Source: Drechslerella dactyloides
Taxonomy: Eukaryota > Ascomycota > Orbiliomycetes > Orbiliales > Orbiliaceae
Reading direction: 5' to 3'
Assembly (NCBI GenBank): GCA_020064725.1
Contig: JAGTWJ010000001.1
Location: 6,076,001-6,140,000, forward strand
DNA: 64,000 nucleotides
Shown here: piece after piece, positions 21,966 through 34,643 of the stretch
How positions within the stretch are numbered: the first letter of the stretch is position 1
Layout of the letters: the number at the start of each line of letters is the position of its first letter
The notes under the pieces: model-generated
Seen by the model: the letters and a program-made list of their open reading frames with translations, nothing else
What the model was told of the DNA's origin: nothing
The model's database searches: none
Made by a program: the position numbers and the translations under genes

Positions 21966-22978
21966 GCTGAGTGCAGTGTATAAGAGTTGATATCCACCGC
22001 CCGGTTGCCCGAATACAGTTCCTCCCGCGGGTTCGCGTAAGAACCCTGTTAGAAACAAGTCGTATAATCAATGTTCCGAAGCTATTATAGTATTCAAATA
22101 TCAAATATATCGCTAAAGCTTTGGCCAGTTGGCGCGCCGTGGGATGATTATATCTTGGGAATGGAATACTTAAAACGAAGCATCCTCAATGTACTTTTCA
22201 TGCTACGGTACCGCGAGACAATTTCTAGTATACTCTCAAATCATCGAAAATCTGGCCATATTTGCCCCAGAAAATATCCTGCTCATATTAGCCATGGAAA
22301 ATCACGTATGCGGAGTAGAGGCAGTTTGCGAGAACGTTCTCATGAGCACTTTTGTTGCATTGTTCGCGTTGCTGCCATCACGCATATGATTGTTTACCGA
22401 CGGTATACCGCGCAGCTATGTGCGTCCAGCTTCTGACCTACGAAACATGCACATACGCCGTCGCGAAAACCGATACAGACTATAGAAAGAGTAGCTAACT
22501 GTAAATATCTGCATGGCAATTGGTCTACGCATAGATATCCAGACATTGCGGATCTCAACGTTACTCTACAAGGTGGCCCAATATACAAATATCTGGTAAG
22601 CAAGGCAAGCAAGCAGAGCCAAATCTCCGTGCCATGTATACATTGCATCCCCCATGAAAACCCACATATAAATCATATCAGACTATGGCATCAGATAAAA
22701 GTCGAACACACAACCAGTACACTATAGTACATACAATCGATTCAACCCTCGTCTGCAAAAGAGAGAAAAGCAAACCACGAGGCGAGGAACAGAAAAAACG
22801 CCTTCCATAAGGTGACAACGAAACCCTCAGTCAAATCCTGGTCTCTCGTAACGTACTATTATACAAAAGCTTCCATTCATCAGTCTCCCCTCCACAACTA
22901 TAGCTATCCTTCGTGCATGTCCAATATTTGTCCCCCGCAGGCCAATTTATCCTCCTCGGTTTGCTCGTCTTCCGGTGT
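21966..22978. other. AT-rich intergenic region between the membrane protein gene and NAB2
   Basis: About 1 kb with only short scattered open frames on both strands. It should contain the NAB2 3' UTR and the promoter, and possibly a first exon, of the downstream minus-strand gene. No RNA gene or repeat was recognised. Confidence 0.4.
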
Positions 22979-24758
22979 TCACAAATCGACGTCATGATCC
23001 CCACCAGCTGCAATTGCCGCAGCAGAACCGGCAGTGTTAGTGCCGCTGCTCGACGGCGGCTGTCCGGGGATAATCAGTTCTTCTTCTCCACCGTCATCAG
23101 TGACGAACCTGCGATCGGACATATGCGGTTTGCCGGGCGTCCACGTCTTGTTCTCAAAGATGCCCTGCTGCTGACCGTCCTCGTGCTTGAACGAGCAGTG
23201 CGGGTTTAGGCACGGCTTGAACTTGCACGGCACATCGAGCGTCTGAGGCGAGTGCGTAAAAGGGCAGTTCGGCTTCGTGCAAGCGTCACCGAAGCGGCAG
23301 GGCGGCATCGTCGAGTTCGTCGGACTGCAAGATACAGTTAGCAATCGATTCAGAGGTGGCTTTGCAAGACGGTGAGGTAGAATAAGATACATACTGTTTG
23401 AACGGGCAATGTGGATTCTTGCAGTTTGGCCAGAATTTGCAGTCCTGCTGCTCGTAGGTTTGCTTGGGCGCCGCGGCACCGCCACTCGCAGGGCTTGGAT
23501 GCGACGACGTGCACTTCTTGTTCTTGCAATTGATGCCGAAGGTGCACTTTTCGCCGGCAACAAATGCCACGGGCCTGCTCGGGTCGGATGCAGGCGACTG
23601 GTGAGCGAACGGGCAGTCGACCTTGGTACACCGCAAGCCGAACTTGCACGCGACGTCCTCCTGTCCTTGAGCCGCATTATCCGTGTTGGCTTCCATGCCG
23701 TCGCCGCCCATTTCCGTATCGCCGCCCGCCGTAGGCCGCGGCCTCTGGTGGTGGTTCTGATTGTGGCCATGGCCTTGGTTATGGTTGTTGGAATGGTTGC
23801 CGTGGTTGTTCGGGCCAGATTTAGGCCCATTCTCGACTCTGTCGAACAGCGATCGCCCTGGCTGCGCCTGGTCCATCGGCAGCATGAAGCCACCAGGAGC
23901 CATCATATTGTTCATCATCCGCGCCTGCTGCTCCATCATCTGCATGAACTGAAACTGCTGTTCCGGTGACATCATCATCGGGCCGAACCCTGCGGGATTC
24001 ATGGCGGCAGGGTTCATATACGGGTTCTGCATGTGTGGCGGATGTTGGCCGCGGCCCATGTGTCGCTGGTTCATCGCCATGGGCCCGTTAGGGAAGCCTT
24101 GTCGCGGCCCGCGTTGGGGGTCGTGCTTTTGTATCCGCGATTGGTCGTTACCGCGATTGTTCTGCACCCTTCGTAGCGGGTCAGTCGTTCTGTCCATATT
24201 CCGCTGGATCTGGTTGTATAGGCCGCCGGGCCGCCGTGTTTTCTGATTGCGCATGGCTTTAGGGCCGGTGGGTCTACAAATACGCACATGTTAGTTCGTC
24301 GATGCCCACATCAAAGGAAAAGGACAAGGGGTCAGGTGAACATACATCCCATCCAAGCCAATACCTTCCTGTCCATCTTCCGCCATCTCTTCGTCGGGCC
24401 TCGCACTTTGGTCCGGGGTCTGGCCATTCTCCGCCACTCCAGTCGGCAGTCCTCCTGACCCTGACGGGCCAGCAGAACCGCCCCCCAGTTCTTTCGATAA
24501 CCTCTCCAGCTCGGCGAACATCCAACTTATGAAGACTTTGACGCTCTCATCCTCCGGGCCTAGACCTAGCAAGTCTCCCGACAGCTCAGACGTTATCTGA
24601 GATTCGGTCTTGCCGTTGACCAGCATGAGGACGATGTACTCGCTAAGTGGCGAAGCGTCTTCGCCGTCGCTGCTCCAGCCGATTTCTACTATCTTCTGCT
24701 GTACGGCGGCGCTCAGCTGCTCCGCGAGCGGCGTACCGGATTGTAACTGTACCGTCAT
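22979..24758 (-). CDS. nab2: NAB2-type nuclear poly(A)-RNA-binding CCCH zinc-finger protein
   Basis: Poly(A)-RNA-binding protein that acts in mRNA 3'-end length control and export from the nucleus. Minus-strand exons: 24758-24346, 24273-23395, 23324-22979, giving about 545 residues (yeast Nab2 525). The N-terminal about 110 residues are the helical PWI-like Nab2 domain (LAEQLSAAVQQKIVEIGW, SEYIVLMLVNGKTESQI). A low-complexity Gln/Met/Asn/His/Arg-rich middle follows (MMNNMMAPGGFML and NHGNHSNNHNQGHGHNQNHH). Then come five CCCH fingers of the short Nab2 spacing C-x5-C-x4-5-C-x3-H (CKFGLRCTKVDCPFAH; CTFGINCKNKKCTSSH; CKFWPNCKNPHCPFKH; CRFGDACTKPNCPFTH; CKFKPCLNPHCSFKH). The third finger is completed across the second intron, which supports that splice site. 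Divergent from the tyrosyl-tRNA synthetase gene. Confidence 0.92.
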
Positions 24759-25613
24759 CGTGCGTGACGCGGTACGGTAACCGGAGGGGAGTCGTAACGT
24801 CAACAACGGCTGGACGGGAGAGCGATGAAAAGGAGAGATGCTGGAAGCACGTCCGGCAGTCGATATATGGACGGAGATGAAGACTGAGATGCTGAGACGG
24901 TTCAAAAGGTTGGTAAAGGGGCGTGTGAAGAAGCGTGAAACGTGACCAGACAAGCAAACTATGCGACGGCGGTCGTTCGTCCGGAGACAGTCTGTCTGTC
25001 CGTCTGTATGACTCTGCGCCGGCGGCAGACGTGGCAGAAGTGGCGAATGCGAGCGAACGGGCGGACGGGCGCAAATGCTCGGTCAGCGGAGGTTGATGGC
25101 GGAGGGCGGCGGTGAGAGGACAGTGCGGAGGACGGGTCTGGTGACTTGGATGAGGTTTTGATGGCGATGGAATTGGCGGAAGCGGCAGGAGAGGAGAAAA
25201 TTGCCTGCTCGCCTGTTCGCGCAGTTGAAACAGGCACACCGCCGCAGCTGCCGGGATCCTTATGTAATGCAGCAATCGGCAGGCACAGCGGAATAGTCTC
25301 CTCTGACCGGGAGCGAGAGTGAACAATAGACGCACAGGATATCTGTACCCGCCGGCGCAAATGCGCGGGAAGGTACAAGCCAACAGCCCCGGTGCTGAGC
25401 CGCATGCTGAGTCAGCACCAGCCACGGGCCGCCAACTGTGGCTGAAGTGCGACTTCGCTGTCGAATGACTCTCGATGTCTCCACCCCGCATGTCGAGTCT
25501 TTCTATCCCCTCATCCGTTTCACCCAAACAGTCGCTCCTCGATTAACAATCCCTCCCTTAACCCTTGAGTCCGTCCAGCAGATACGCTCCGGCACAGCCA
25601 GACCGTCGTCGCA
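24759..25613. promoter_or_regulatory. divergent promoter region of NAB2 and tyrosyl-tRNA synthetase
   Basis: About 855 bp between two start codons. Several open frames cross it on the minus strand, but their composition is low-complexity and Arg/Ser/Pro-rich, so they are treated as shadows. It contains the palindrome described at 25405-25417. Confidence 0.5.
25405..25417. promoter_or_regulatory. perfect bZIP-type palindrome TGCTGAGTCAGCA
   Basis: A 13-bp perfect palindrome centred on TGAGTCA, the core site of Gcn4/Cpc1-type bZIP activators, about 200 bp upstream of the tyrosyl-tRNA synthetase ATG. Aminoacyl-tRNA synthetase genes are known targets of cross-pathway (general amino-acid) control in fungi. 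Binding here is inferred from the sequence only. Confidence 0.5.
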
Positions 25614-27087
25614 ATGGAGGCCAAAGAAAAGATCGCGCTCATCAAGCACAACCTCCAAGAGGTTCTCAATGAAGAAATCCTCGTCGACATTATCGAGAAG
25701 CAGAACCGCCACCTCAAACTCTACTGGGGTAATTCTCCCCCCTTTTGCTCATTCTACTACCCTTGACACAGACCTCCAACCCAATATATCAGATATGCTA
25801 ACTTGCATATGTAAAAGGAACGGCGACGACTGGCCGCCCCCACTGCGGCTACTTCGTCCCCATGACCAAGCTCGCACATTTCCTCCACGCCGGCTGCGAG
25901 GTTACCATCCTCCTCGCAGACCTGCACGCCTTCCTCGACAACCTGAAAGCTCCCTACGAGCTGATCAGGCACCGCGCCAAATATTACGAGCTTCTCGTCA
26001 AGGCGACCCTGCGGGCCATCGGCGTCTCCATCGACAAGCTGCGCTTCGTACTAGGATCGGACTACCAGCGCGGGGAGAAGTATGTGATGGACCTGCTCCG
26101 CATGTCGACCGTGGTCACCGAGCACGATGCGAAGAAGGCTGGCGCGGAGGTCGTCAAGCAGGTTGCCAGCCCGCTGCTGTCGGGGCTGATTTACCCGCTC
26201 ATGCAGGCGCTCGACGAGGAGCACCTGGGCGTAGACGCTCAGTAAGTTTATCCAACGATTCATATTCCCCATTGACCATAAATCTACACACACATCTATA
26301 TCACAATATATATATAGATATATCTATAAATTTTATACACTATATCCAGGCAGCCACAGCTAACTCCCATGCACTAAATCACAGATTCGGCGGCGTCGAC
26401 CAGCGTAAAATCTTCACTCTCGCGGCCGAACACCTCCCCAGCCTCGGCTACAAAGTCCGCGCCCACCTCATGAACCCAATGGTCCCCGGTCTCGCCGGTG
26501 GCAAAATGTCCGCATCAGACCCGAACTCCAAAATCGACCTCCTAGACTCCGCCGCCGATGTGGACAAGAAGCTGAAGAAGGCCGTCTGCGCGCCTCGAGA
26601 AGTCGAAGGGAACGGCGTGCTCGCGTTCGTTGAGTTCGTGCTACTGCCCATCTCCGAGTTGAACTCGCAGGAAGGCAAGGCGCGGTTCGTCATCGTCAAG
26701 GATGGCGAGGAGATAGTCTACGAGAGCATAAACAAGCTGAAGGAGGACTATGCTGCCGACACCGTATGTCAAATTACATACACATCCGTTTGTTTTTGAT
26801 GTGGCAAAGTCTAACAATAATCGATATAGATCGGTCCGAAGGAACTCAAAGTCGCAACGGCGCTGGCGCTGAACAAGCTGCTGGACCCCATCCGCGAGGC
26901 ATACGCCAACGATCCCGAGTGGCAGGAAATCGAAAAGCTGGCCTACCCCCCGCCAGAGCCGGAAAAGAAGAAGAAGAAGGAAAAGAAGATCGGCACCGGG
27001 TACAAAAAAGGCGAAGCAAGCGGTACCAAGACAGACGCGGCAGAGACAAGTGCTGCTGCAGCCGTCGACAACTTGAAGATCACATAG
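25614..27087 (+). CDS. tys1: cytosolic tyrosyl-tRNA synthetase
   Basis: Class Ic aminoacyl-tRNA synthetase that charges tRNA-Tyr in the cytosol. Exons: 25614-25728, 25818-26241, 26385-26763, 26830-27087, giving 391 residues (yeast Tys1 394). The HIGH-equivalent is in TATTGRPHCGYFVP (about 40-53), followed by LLADLHAFLDNLKAP. The substrate-binding segment is FVLGSDYQRGEKYVMDLLR, then FGGVDQRKIF, and the KMSKS-equivalent is GGKMSASDPNSKIDLLD (Lys about 220). The C-terminus is lysine-rich (EKKKKKEKK), as in eukaryotic cytosolic enzymes, and there is no mitochondrial presequence. The start ATG gives MEAKEKIALIKHNLQEVL, matching the family N-terminus. A bZIP palindrome lies about 200 bp upstream. 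Convergent with the elongin-A-like gene. Confidence 0.95.
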
Positions 27088-27620
27088 TCTGTGAACTGTT
27101 GTGCATTTATGCGGTGATAGTGGATCGTTACCTCGAATGTATAGATAACATGATATATGTAGCTATTATAGATACCAATGCACTACCTCATTCTGCATTC
27201 AAACTTGTGTCGACTTGCACACCATGCAGCAAGTTGTAGCTCGATCGATAACTCTAGTACTCAGTCATATGCCACAAAAGCTAAGCTAAGGATGAGGCCT
27301 AGGATCATATATGTAACCTTGTATATTATATTCGCCCTTCATCCATCTATATCTAAACGAGCGCTTTATTAACGTCAAATCATCTTCCCCAAAGCCCACT
27401 AGAACATATGCAGATGCTAATTGATGAGAAAAGTCGCATATGATCCCAAACATAAGCCTTCAAATAACAGATATCCCGAACACCGAAATTTCCCCAGAAA
27501 ATGCAAAAGAGCCCACCGCCAAATTAATACACGGAAATGCAACCAATCGCCCATCAATCTAGAAGATCATAAAGTCCAAACATCTGAATAAATAATTGTA
27601 TTAAATCTACCTCGGTAGAT
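27088..27620. other. convergent 3' intergenic region
   Basis: AT-rich spacer of about 530 bp between the ends of the tyrosyl-tRNA synthetase and the elongin-A-like gene. It presumably holds both 3' UTRs; nothing else is recognised. Confidence 0.4.
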
Positions 27621-28365
27621 CTACCGGTGCCCCATCCCCTTCGTGAGAACCTTATTGAGCGTCCTGTTCTTGAACGGGCCGGGTTTACCAACCCTGCCGC
27701 TGCTGCTGCTCCGCCCGGACATCGAATAAGTTCGCATGCCGGTGCCGATGGAACCGTCGAGTTTACGCATCTCAGCTCGATCCCTCATGTTGAACGGAAC
27801 AACCGCGACGCGGCGCTTCTCACGCTTCTCGTTGGCCTCTTGTATCTGCGCCTTGAGCGCACTGATCTGCTGTTTATCCTTCCTCTCCTGCGCGCGCTTG
27901 AGTTTCCGGTAGATGTGGCCCCAGCTCTTCGGCGAGGCGGGTTCGCAGTCGTCGAGCGCAGCTTCGCCAAAGTCGCGGCGGATGAATTCGCGCCAGATTT
28001 CCGAGTCCTCCTCGGCGATCTGTGGGCAGTTTTCCTCTAGCGTGCGCTGGAATATATGCATATATCATTAGTACTCGATACCCGGAAATATGAGATATGA
28101 ATGCGGAACGGAATTGACTTACCAGATTTGCCGGGCTCGCCATCTTTGCCAGGATTGGCTTGACGAGCCAGAATGGAAGGTCGCCGACGTCGTCTATCCC
28201 TGTGTTTTGGTAGAGGCGTCAGCATCCATTGTGCCACGGTGTAGAGAAGTAGCAGTGCTCGGAAGGATCGGCTGGTGTGTGGGACTTACTATCAGCATGC
28301 CGGATGCAGGCTCGTTTGGCCAGCTCGTAGAGCGAAGGGAACGGTTCATCGGGCTGTAGGTACAT
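27621..28365 (-). CDS. ela1: elongin-A-like F-box protein (RNA polymerase II transcription factor SIII subunit A)
   Basis: Minus-strand exons: 28365-28290, 28199-28123, 28046-27621, giving 192 residues. The N-terminus contains the elongin-A/F-box signature PSLYELAKRACIRHAD, then DDVGDLPFWLVKPILAKM and SPANL, then the conserved RTLEENCPQIAEEDSEIWRE and FIRRDFG. Elongin A binds elongin C; in yeast Ela1 forms part of a cullin-3 ubiquitin ligase acting on stalled RNA polymerase II. The middle is a charged helical stretch likely to be a coiled coil (RKLKRAQERKDKQQISALKA). At 192 residues it is shorter than many family members (yeast Ela1 379), lacking most of the variable C-terminal tail. The final residues are basic and glycine-rich (KGMGHR). 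Exon junctions fall inside the F-box region and keep the motif intact. Confidence 0.85.
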
Positions 28366-31300
28366 CGTATGATCTGAAATGATTGTTTGGATTTGTAGGT
28401 AGTTGTTTGTCGAGTGTGGTGAACGACACGGTGAGAGAGGGTCGCGACGGATACCAGACGGCCTGTCGGAAAGAGGGATGAATAGAAGACGTCTGGCTTG
28501 CGAGACAAGGGTAGATGATGGAAATCGAATGGCCGGTTTCTGTTTCGGACTGCGGTCTTTATAAGTTCGTGCCTGAGCGGGTTTTGTAGTCCACGATCGA
28601 GTAGATTGGCAGCGTGACACGCGCTCGATCAGCCAGTGATCTCGCTCAGATGACGGCAAAGTTCAGGCCAGCTGTCGATTTACAACCTCGAGAAGAGTTT
28701 GACAATTAACACCCCGACCAACAGCCGATACTACATCAAGGCACAGCGCGTTAGCATCACACCCGTAATGCAACCACATATTCAACTCTGAAACGGCGGA
28801 AATCCATATGTTGTGGAAAGGCACAGTGGCCGGCCGAAGGATGGCTCGGACTCACCTATCAGTCGATGGTGGACGTGGCAATCGACAAAGATCCCAATCA
28901 AAGAAGGAGTAGGAAAGTCGCACCCCGCCTTCTTGATATATCGCTCTATGGACCGCACTGGCACCGGTCGACCGCAAACCGGAGTGTAGCGGCACGAGGG
29001 TTGCCAGCGTTCTCAAACCCTTTATAGGATTACGAGGGTATCTCGAAAATGTAAGCAGGATACTCGGCGGTATGATCGAACCGAACTACAGATGACACTC
29101 CGGGATTAGTATACAACATATATGCAACATGCGCACCAGCGATCGCAGGGGTCTTACCGATCCAGGCCTGCTCATGCGACGTATGTACGAGCGACGAGTA
29201 GTGTAATGACAGACGGCCCGAGTCACAGCAGGATCCAGGGCTTCGTGATCGATACGATGGCGTCAGGAGTCCGAATCCTCGCTCGGGTGTTTCAAAGAGG
29301 GGCGCGAAGAGGTATGTAGCCGAGCCTGGTCGCGGTCGCTAACCTTGGACGATGACCGCTGTTGGGAAGCGCCAGTGTTGCCACACAAATGAGGCGCGGG
29401 CGTGCAGGAGGGATTATATTAGATATATTGTATACCGCTGTCGTTTTATATACTCGAACAGACGCCAGCAAGGACGTCATAGAGCCAGCGCAGCTGCATA
29501 CTCAAGGGCCCCAGACTACATGCGAACAGACGTCAGCATTTTGACAGCTGACAGCGCTTCAGAATTCAGTGTTTGGTCCGTCCGCCGACAGGTTCCACGG
29601 TGGCGGCGCGGCGGTTTTTTCTCCGGCCGAGGCCCCTGTCGCGGACGGCCGCCCGCCTCGTGCCTAAGCGAGTTTGCGTGCTGGCCCCTGCGAATAAATG
29701 CAACGGAGAAAACGCGGCAAAAGCTACATGCTGTCAGCACATATAGGCGACTTCTTTCATAATTTACTTTGATTTACTTTGATTTGAGGCATGGCATAGT
29801 CGTGGCTGGGCTCCCTTTGTAGAACATACGCGGTAAGGTGATTTACACATCTACACTACAATACCTAAGTATCATATAACAAGGCCTGAGGTCCCAAATG
29901 GGTACTCTGTATCATATATTCCCATTCAGCACCACATACTCGATAGATCACGGTTCTGCAACGCTCGTTCATTGAGAATTTGGGCAGTCCGTTTCACATA
30001 AAACCAAATCTTGTCTAGTTAAATTATCTGCAATTACCTCCCAGCTATATATACTCATCAGACAGTTACTTAATTAAGCATGATATATACGTCTCTTGAG
30101 CCAGGTCCGACTGCATGCTGTCCTTATTTGGCCCGCGAGGAAATAAGCACTTTTGTACGACTTTATGGCATATGATTGTCCCGTAGACCAGACGAGGTTG
30201 AGAATATATAAGGTCCGATCCGTCACGGGGTAGGCGCAGACGCAATGCATGTGACAAGATGATAGAAATGGACCTACAAGCCTATAACGGAACATCCCAT
30301 CGCGCTAGTATATATGTAAACCTGTACCCGACATAAGTCTGCTGGAAATCGCGGAGGTTATCCGCACAGTTGGTTAGACGAGGCACACATACAACCGGTC
30401 CCTGTACATCTTCGTCGACAATGGGATTGACGCAACAACGCTACACCCTTTGCCAATGCGCTAATAGATTGCTTTAATTCTACTACTATCTCGAATCAAT
30501 CGACGTAGTATACTAGTACTGCAAACGCATATTCCTCACTTAAGAGGGCTTGCATCAATTCGAACGGATATGACGGGCCCGGGTATGATAACATATACCT
30601 ACGAGATGATACACGGAGACCACATATATAGTGAAAATTGAATATTATACTCCTGACATATATTACTTTCATGCAGGACCTCCACCCCATCAAGGCCATC
30701 GCTGACGAAACAGATGGTATATCGACACGGAAAACCCGTTCTCTCCCACCCTCGCTCGCTTTATGATACACGACATACCAGGACACTCGAGCCCACACCA
30801 GCATGACACCATGACTCAAGGATCCACTCTGCTGCGTCTCGTCCGTCGGATATATATATACGCGAATACGCTGTGTTCACAGGTACGTACGCGAACAGTG
30901 CAGCCGGATCGGAGACCCTCTCGGTAGGAGGTCCTCCAGTGCACTAGCTGAGGTAATCATTATCAATCATACGAGCCTACGTCTGGATCTAGCCATTGCA
31001 TAGCCACGCTGCTTGCCGGACTGCATGTGTGCGTATTAAGTATTTTACTTCCTCGATTGTTTTTCTCGATACGTAAATTATTCGAGCCCTTTGTTTCGTA
31101 TGCTGCGTTTTTTCTTGCGTTTTCCGCGTGCGGGGATATAATAAAATAATTATTCTGCACGACAGAAGCAAGCGCAAGGGTGCCATCACATGGCCCATGC
31201 GAGATTGTTATGCTCCGTGTCCCACGTAGCGAAGCCATAGTCCAGAGCTGGAACTTGAGACTGATATATCATATGTTATCATATAGATGCAGGCTTCGGG

Positions 31301-34300
31301 AAAGACATCCGAGCCCGTGTGCGGTGTAGATAAGGACTGATGTAGGACATACTCGATCGAGAGATCGAACTAACGTACATGTCAGGCCATTACAGACTGG
31401 AGGCTTGAGCTGTGGTGTATCTGCGCATGCGACGACCGGTGCCGTCATTGAGACGCACGTCGGGGAATATTGATTCGTTGGGAAAGTATATAAAACTAAG
31501 TAGTTAACTTGCCCGGTACGCATGCTCAGGAAGATTAAGGGGTATTGGGTTGATATATGGCATGGTGCATATCGAAGGGCTTGATGTGGCGGCTCCACAT
31601 CGTGAAGTGCACAGTATGCTATAGATATGCCTCGATATGAAAAGGTATCCAAGGCGCCTGGCTAATACGACAGCAGATTGGTTGCGTTAGTTGGCTTTAT
31701 ATCAATTATACCTACGTTTATATCATCCATGAATATCGGGCAGCCCGTGGCGCCTAGTATGACAGCGTCGGTATAGTAGACCCTACATGATAATTGAATG
31801 GTATATATAATATAATCGACTGTAAGTTGTGCAGATTCTGTGGGAATAGTAGAGTATACCTATGTAGATGCAGCATCGGGTATATATAGGTATATTGAGT
31901 AGCCGCATCCGCGTCAGGGTCGGGGGCCCTGCACGCGGGCGGGACACACGGCATTTTATATCCATATACTAGTATATATTCGCAGGGCAACCGCAGTAGG
32001 CCGACATCGATAGGAACCCATATACGATACCTCTTACTTGCCACTTGGACGTCCGTCCAGATATCAAACCAGTTCCATCCAACCTGCGGCGCAATCGCAG
32101 CCGCGGCTAGTTAGGGACGCTGATACCTCTCCACTCTCGACTTGCAATCGATGTGATATGGCAGGACGAATTCCTGTTTTCGGCGGCGGCGGGCACCATA
32201 CGTGGGCACTGTGCGCCACCTGTTTCATGACGGTGGATGAAGAAGGGCGTTGCATGCCATTTGTGCGTGCGTGCGAGCTTGTCCGCTCGCCGAATTTGGC
32301 GTGGGCGTAACTGAAGGAGCGTGCTTCGGCTATCTTGCTCTTCTCAAGCAGCGGGGGATGCGTGAAATGTAAATGCGTGCGTGCGTCTCGATGTGACCGG
32401 CCGGACGTCTTACAGACACATACATACGCTACGGCAGTGCACCGGCAGACAGACGCTATCTCGCTCCTATCGACTCGGTTCGACTTGTAAGACTCCTCTC
32501 CTCCTCTTCCTCCCGCCTGCAGCCCTGCAATGGGAGCTAGCGGTGCGGTTGGTGCGGTCGCTCACTACTCCAACATTTCGGCCGGGTGGCCCAGGGCATC
32601 GATCGAAATCCAGCGCCAAGCGGTTCGGCTAGCTCGAGCGGTGATTTGCTACCAGCGAGTGCTAGGCTGTCATGCATCTCGCCTCCAGCGTTCAACTTTC
32701 GGCCATACTACAGACCGACGTACGTCTGCCACACTCCTTTCCCTCTCGATTCGAGGAGGTCTGTATGTGTATCTGTTGACTCTGTGTACCGTACATAACA
32801 TAACACACATGCGGAGGTGCGTGGGGTGCGGTGCACAATGGATTATCAAAGCGCAGTGCAGTGCCGTGCAGCGCGGTGTCCATGTGGCCAGATCCGTGGC
32901 TGCAGCGTATTTTTCTATCTACTTGTATGGGGATGAACAGCGGCTCCGGCTTCACCGAGGCTGGTGGTGGTATAGCATACTATCAGGATTATGCGGCACG
33001 GATGGAGACACGGCTAGCTTGGAGATACCTTGCGCTCGAGAGTGACGGCGTTCAATCGAAATAGGATCGAACCGTTTCCTGCAAACAGGGTCCTCGAGAG
33101 AGTAAGTGCGCTGCAGGCAAAGTTAGCTCGGAAGTCGACTCCGTCGTCGACCTGCTTTTTCGGTCTGTTCCTGTTTGCCCGATCTGTTTGCCCGGCAGCA
33201 GTCCGTACGTTTTGACGGTGCAGCGCGCAGCGTATCGTAGCCAACGTATTTCATCTTATAGGATGAATTCGTGAGCGATGCATGGCTCCGATTGCGAGGC
33301 CAGGATAAGCGCTGTAGCAGCTACGTTGGTGTGCGGATGCACCAATCGAGACGACACGACACGAATTGCCCGCTGTCCTTTAGGTGTTTTCCTCTCTATC
33401 TCTTCCCTTTGCAAATTTGGTGCATCTGTGGATTGAGGGCTTACTGAGGAAGTCACCATGCCATCGTAGGCGAACGTTCGTTTCGTATATTCGGAGCCTT
33501 CGTTTCTTCAGGTACATATTCTGACTTACACGTGTGAGACATGCACATGCAGAAATTGCAGATATTGATCCAATCTACAGAGTATGGACGGAGCGCACTG
33601 CTTGCCTAGATGCTCACTTTAGATACAGACATATATCAGACTTAGCGTCGCTGGGATGAAGGTACGCCATGTTTGATTGTGGACGTCACGCGAAGCTCGC
33701 TGTGCAAAATCAGCGGCATGGGTGCGCTACTGGTTTGTCAAAGCAGGCTTGCGATCGGCCCTTGCTGCTTGGATGCCTTGAGGAAACACGTTGACAGTGC
33801 AGCGTTCTCGCTGCTGCTGCTTCTTGTCCGCCAACTGGACTGGCAAACAATACTGACACAAGCTAGTCCGGCTATAAATAAATAATTCGGTGAAGGGGAT
33901 CAGTAACGTTGACTAAAGTGGTTTCGTCGGGACGTAGCGATCGATGCTGGATGAGATGTCAAGGAGTTCAATTTCCTTCTCTAAGCGCAAGATTTAATTG
34001 TGTCCGTCCGTCTGTCGTGTGGTGCGGCGTGTCCGTCGAGTTTAGTCTGCGTGTCTGTATGCACGGCGGGCCTCAGCTTTCACACACAAATGTACCGTGC
34101 CGTCAATTCGCTTTTGACTCAGCCAGCCCCTCGATGCTGCTGGGTGCGCTAGCATTTACACTCAATACGTCCACAAGCCAACCAGTGGGACAAAATAGTA
34201 AGGGGAAATGGTGCCAAAAAAAAAAAAAAAATACAAATTCCTCAAAGCACCAGCCCGAAAGAGGACCATGAAACCGACGATGGGGATTAGAGATAGCAAT

Positions 34301-34621
34301 CCGAGCCTGGCATCCGTGTCGTTGGTGTGAAGGGAGGGCAATTAGTCCCCACGATTGATAGGCTATATATCTCGAGTTGAACAGCTGGGGGTCGAATCCC
34401 GTAACCTTTGCAATTGCAGCGAACAGAGCTACGCTTCAGGTATACTCCGTCAGCTGCTGAAGTTATTTTTCTGTAATCGGATGCGCATGCGCGCCTGCTG
34501 CTGTCGACTCGAACGCTGTGCGCTGGATGCTTAGTTCGTGCTGTGCAGGTGAAATCTGAGGGAACTGGGAAAGGGCACTAGAGAGGATTAGCTCGTGGTG
34601 ATGCTCCTTCATTCCATCCTG

Positions 34622-34643
34622 TTTTTTTTTTTTTTTTTTTTTT
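34622..34643 (+). repeat. poly(T) tract, 22 bases
   Basis: Uninterrupted run of 22 T. A 16-base A run lies about 400 bp upstream at 34216-34231. Seen directly; no element boundaries were recognised around them. Confidence 0.9.

Noticed and set aside
24643..25527. Minus-strand open frame of 294 codons in the NAB2/TyrRS promoter
   Set aside because: The translation is Arg/Ser/Pro/Leu-rich without motifs, overlaps the NAB2 N-terminus in another frame, and lies in a GC-rich promoter where long chance frames are expected.
29352..29762. Plus-strand open frame of 136 codons in the gene desert
   Set aside because: Arginine-rich, low-information translation, with no splice partners or family motifs.
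32530..33045. Plus-strand open frame of 171 codons
   Set aside because: No domain, repetitive codon pattern from GTGCG-type runs, and overlapping frames of similar quality on the other strand.
34404..34422. B-box-like GGGTCGAATCCC suggesting a tRNA gene
   Set aside because: No matching acceptor arm, D-arm or anticodon arm could be placed upstream at tRNA spacing.
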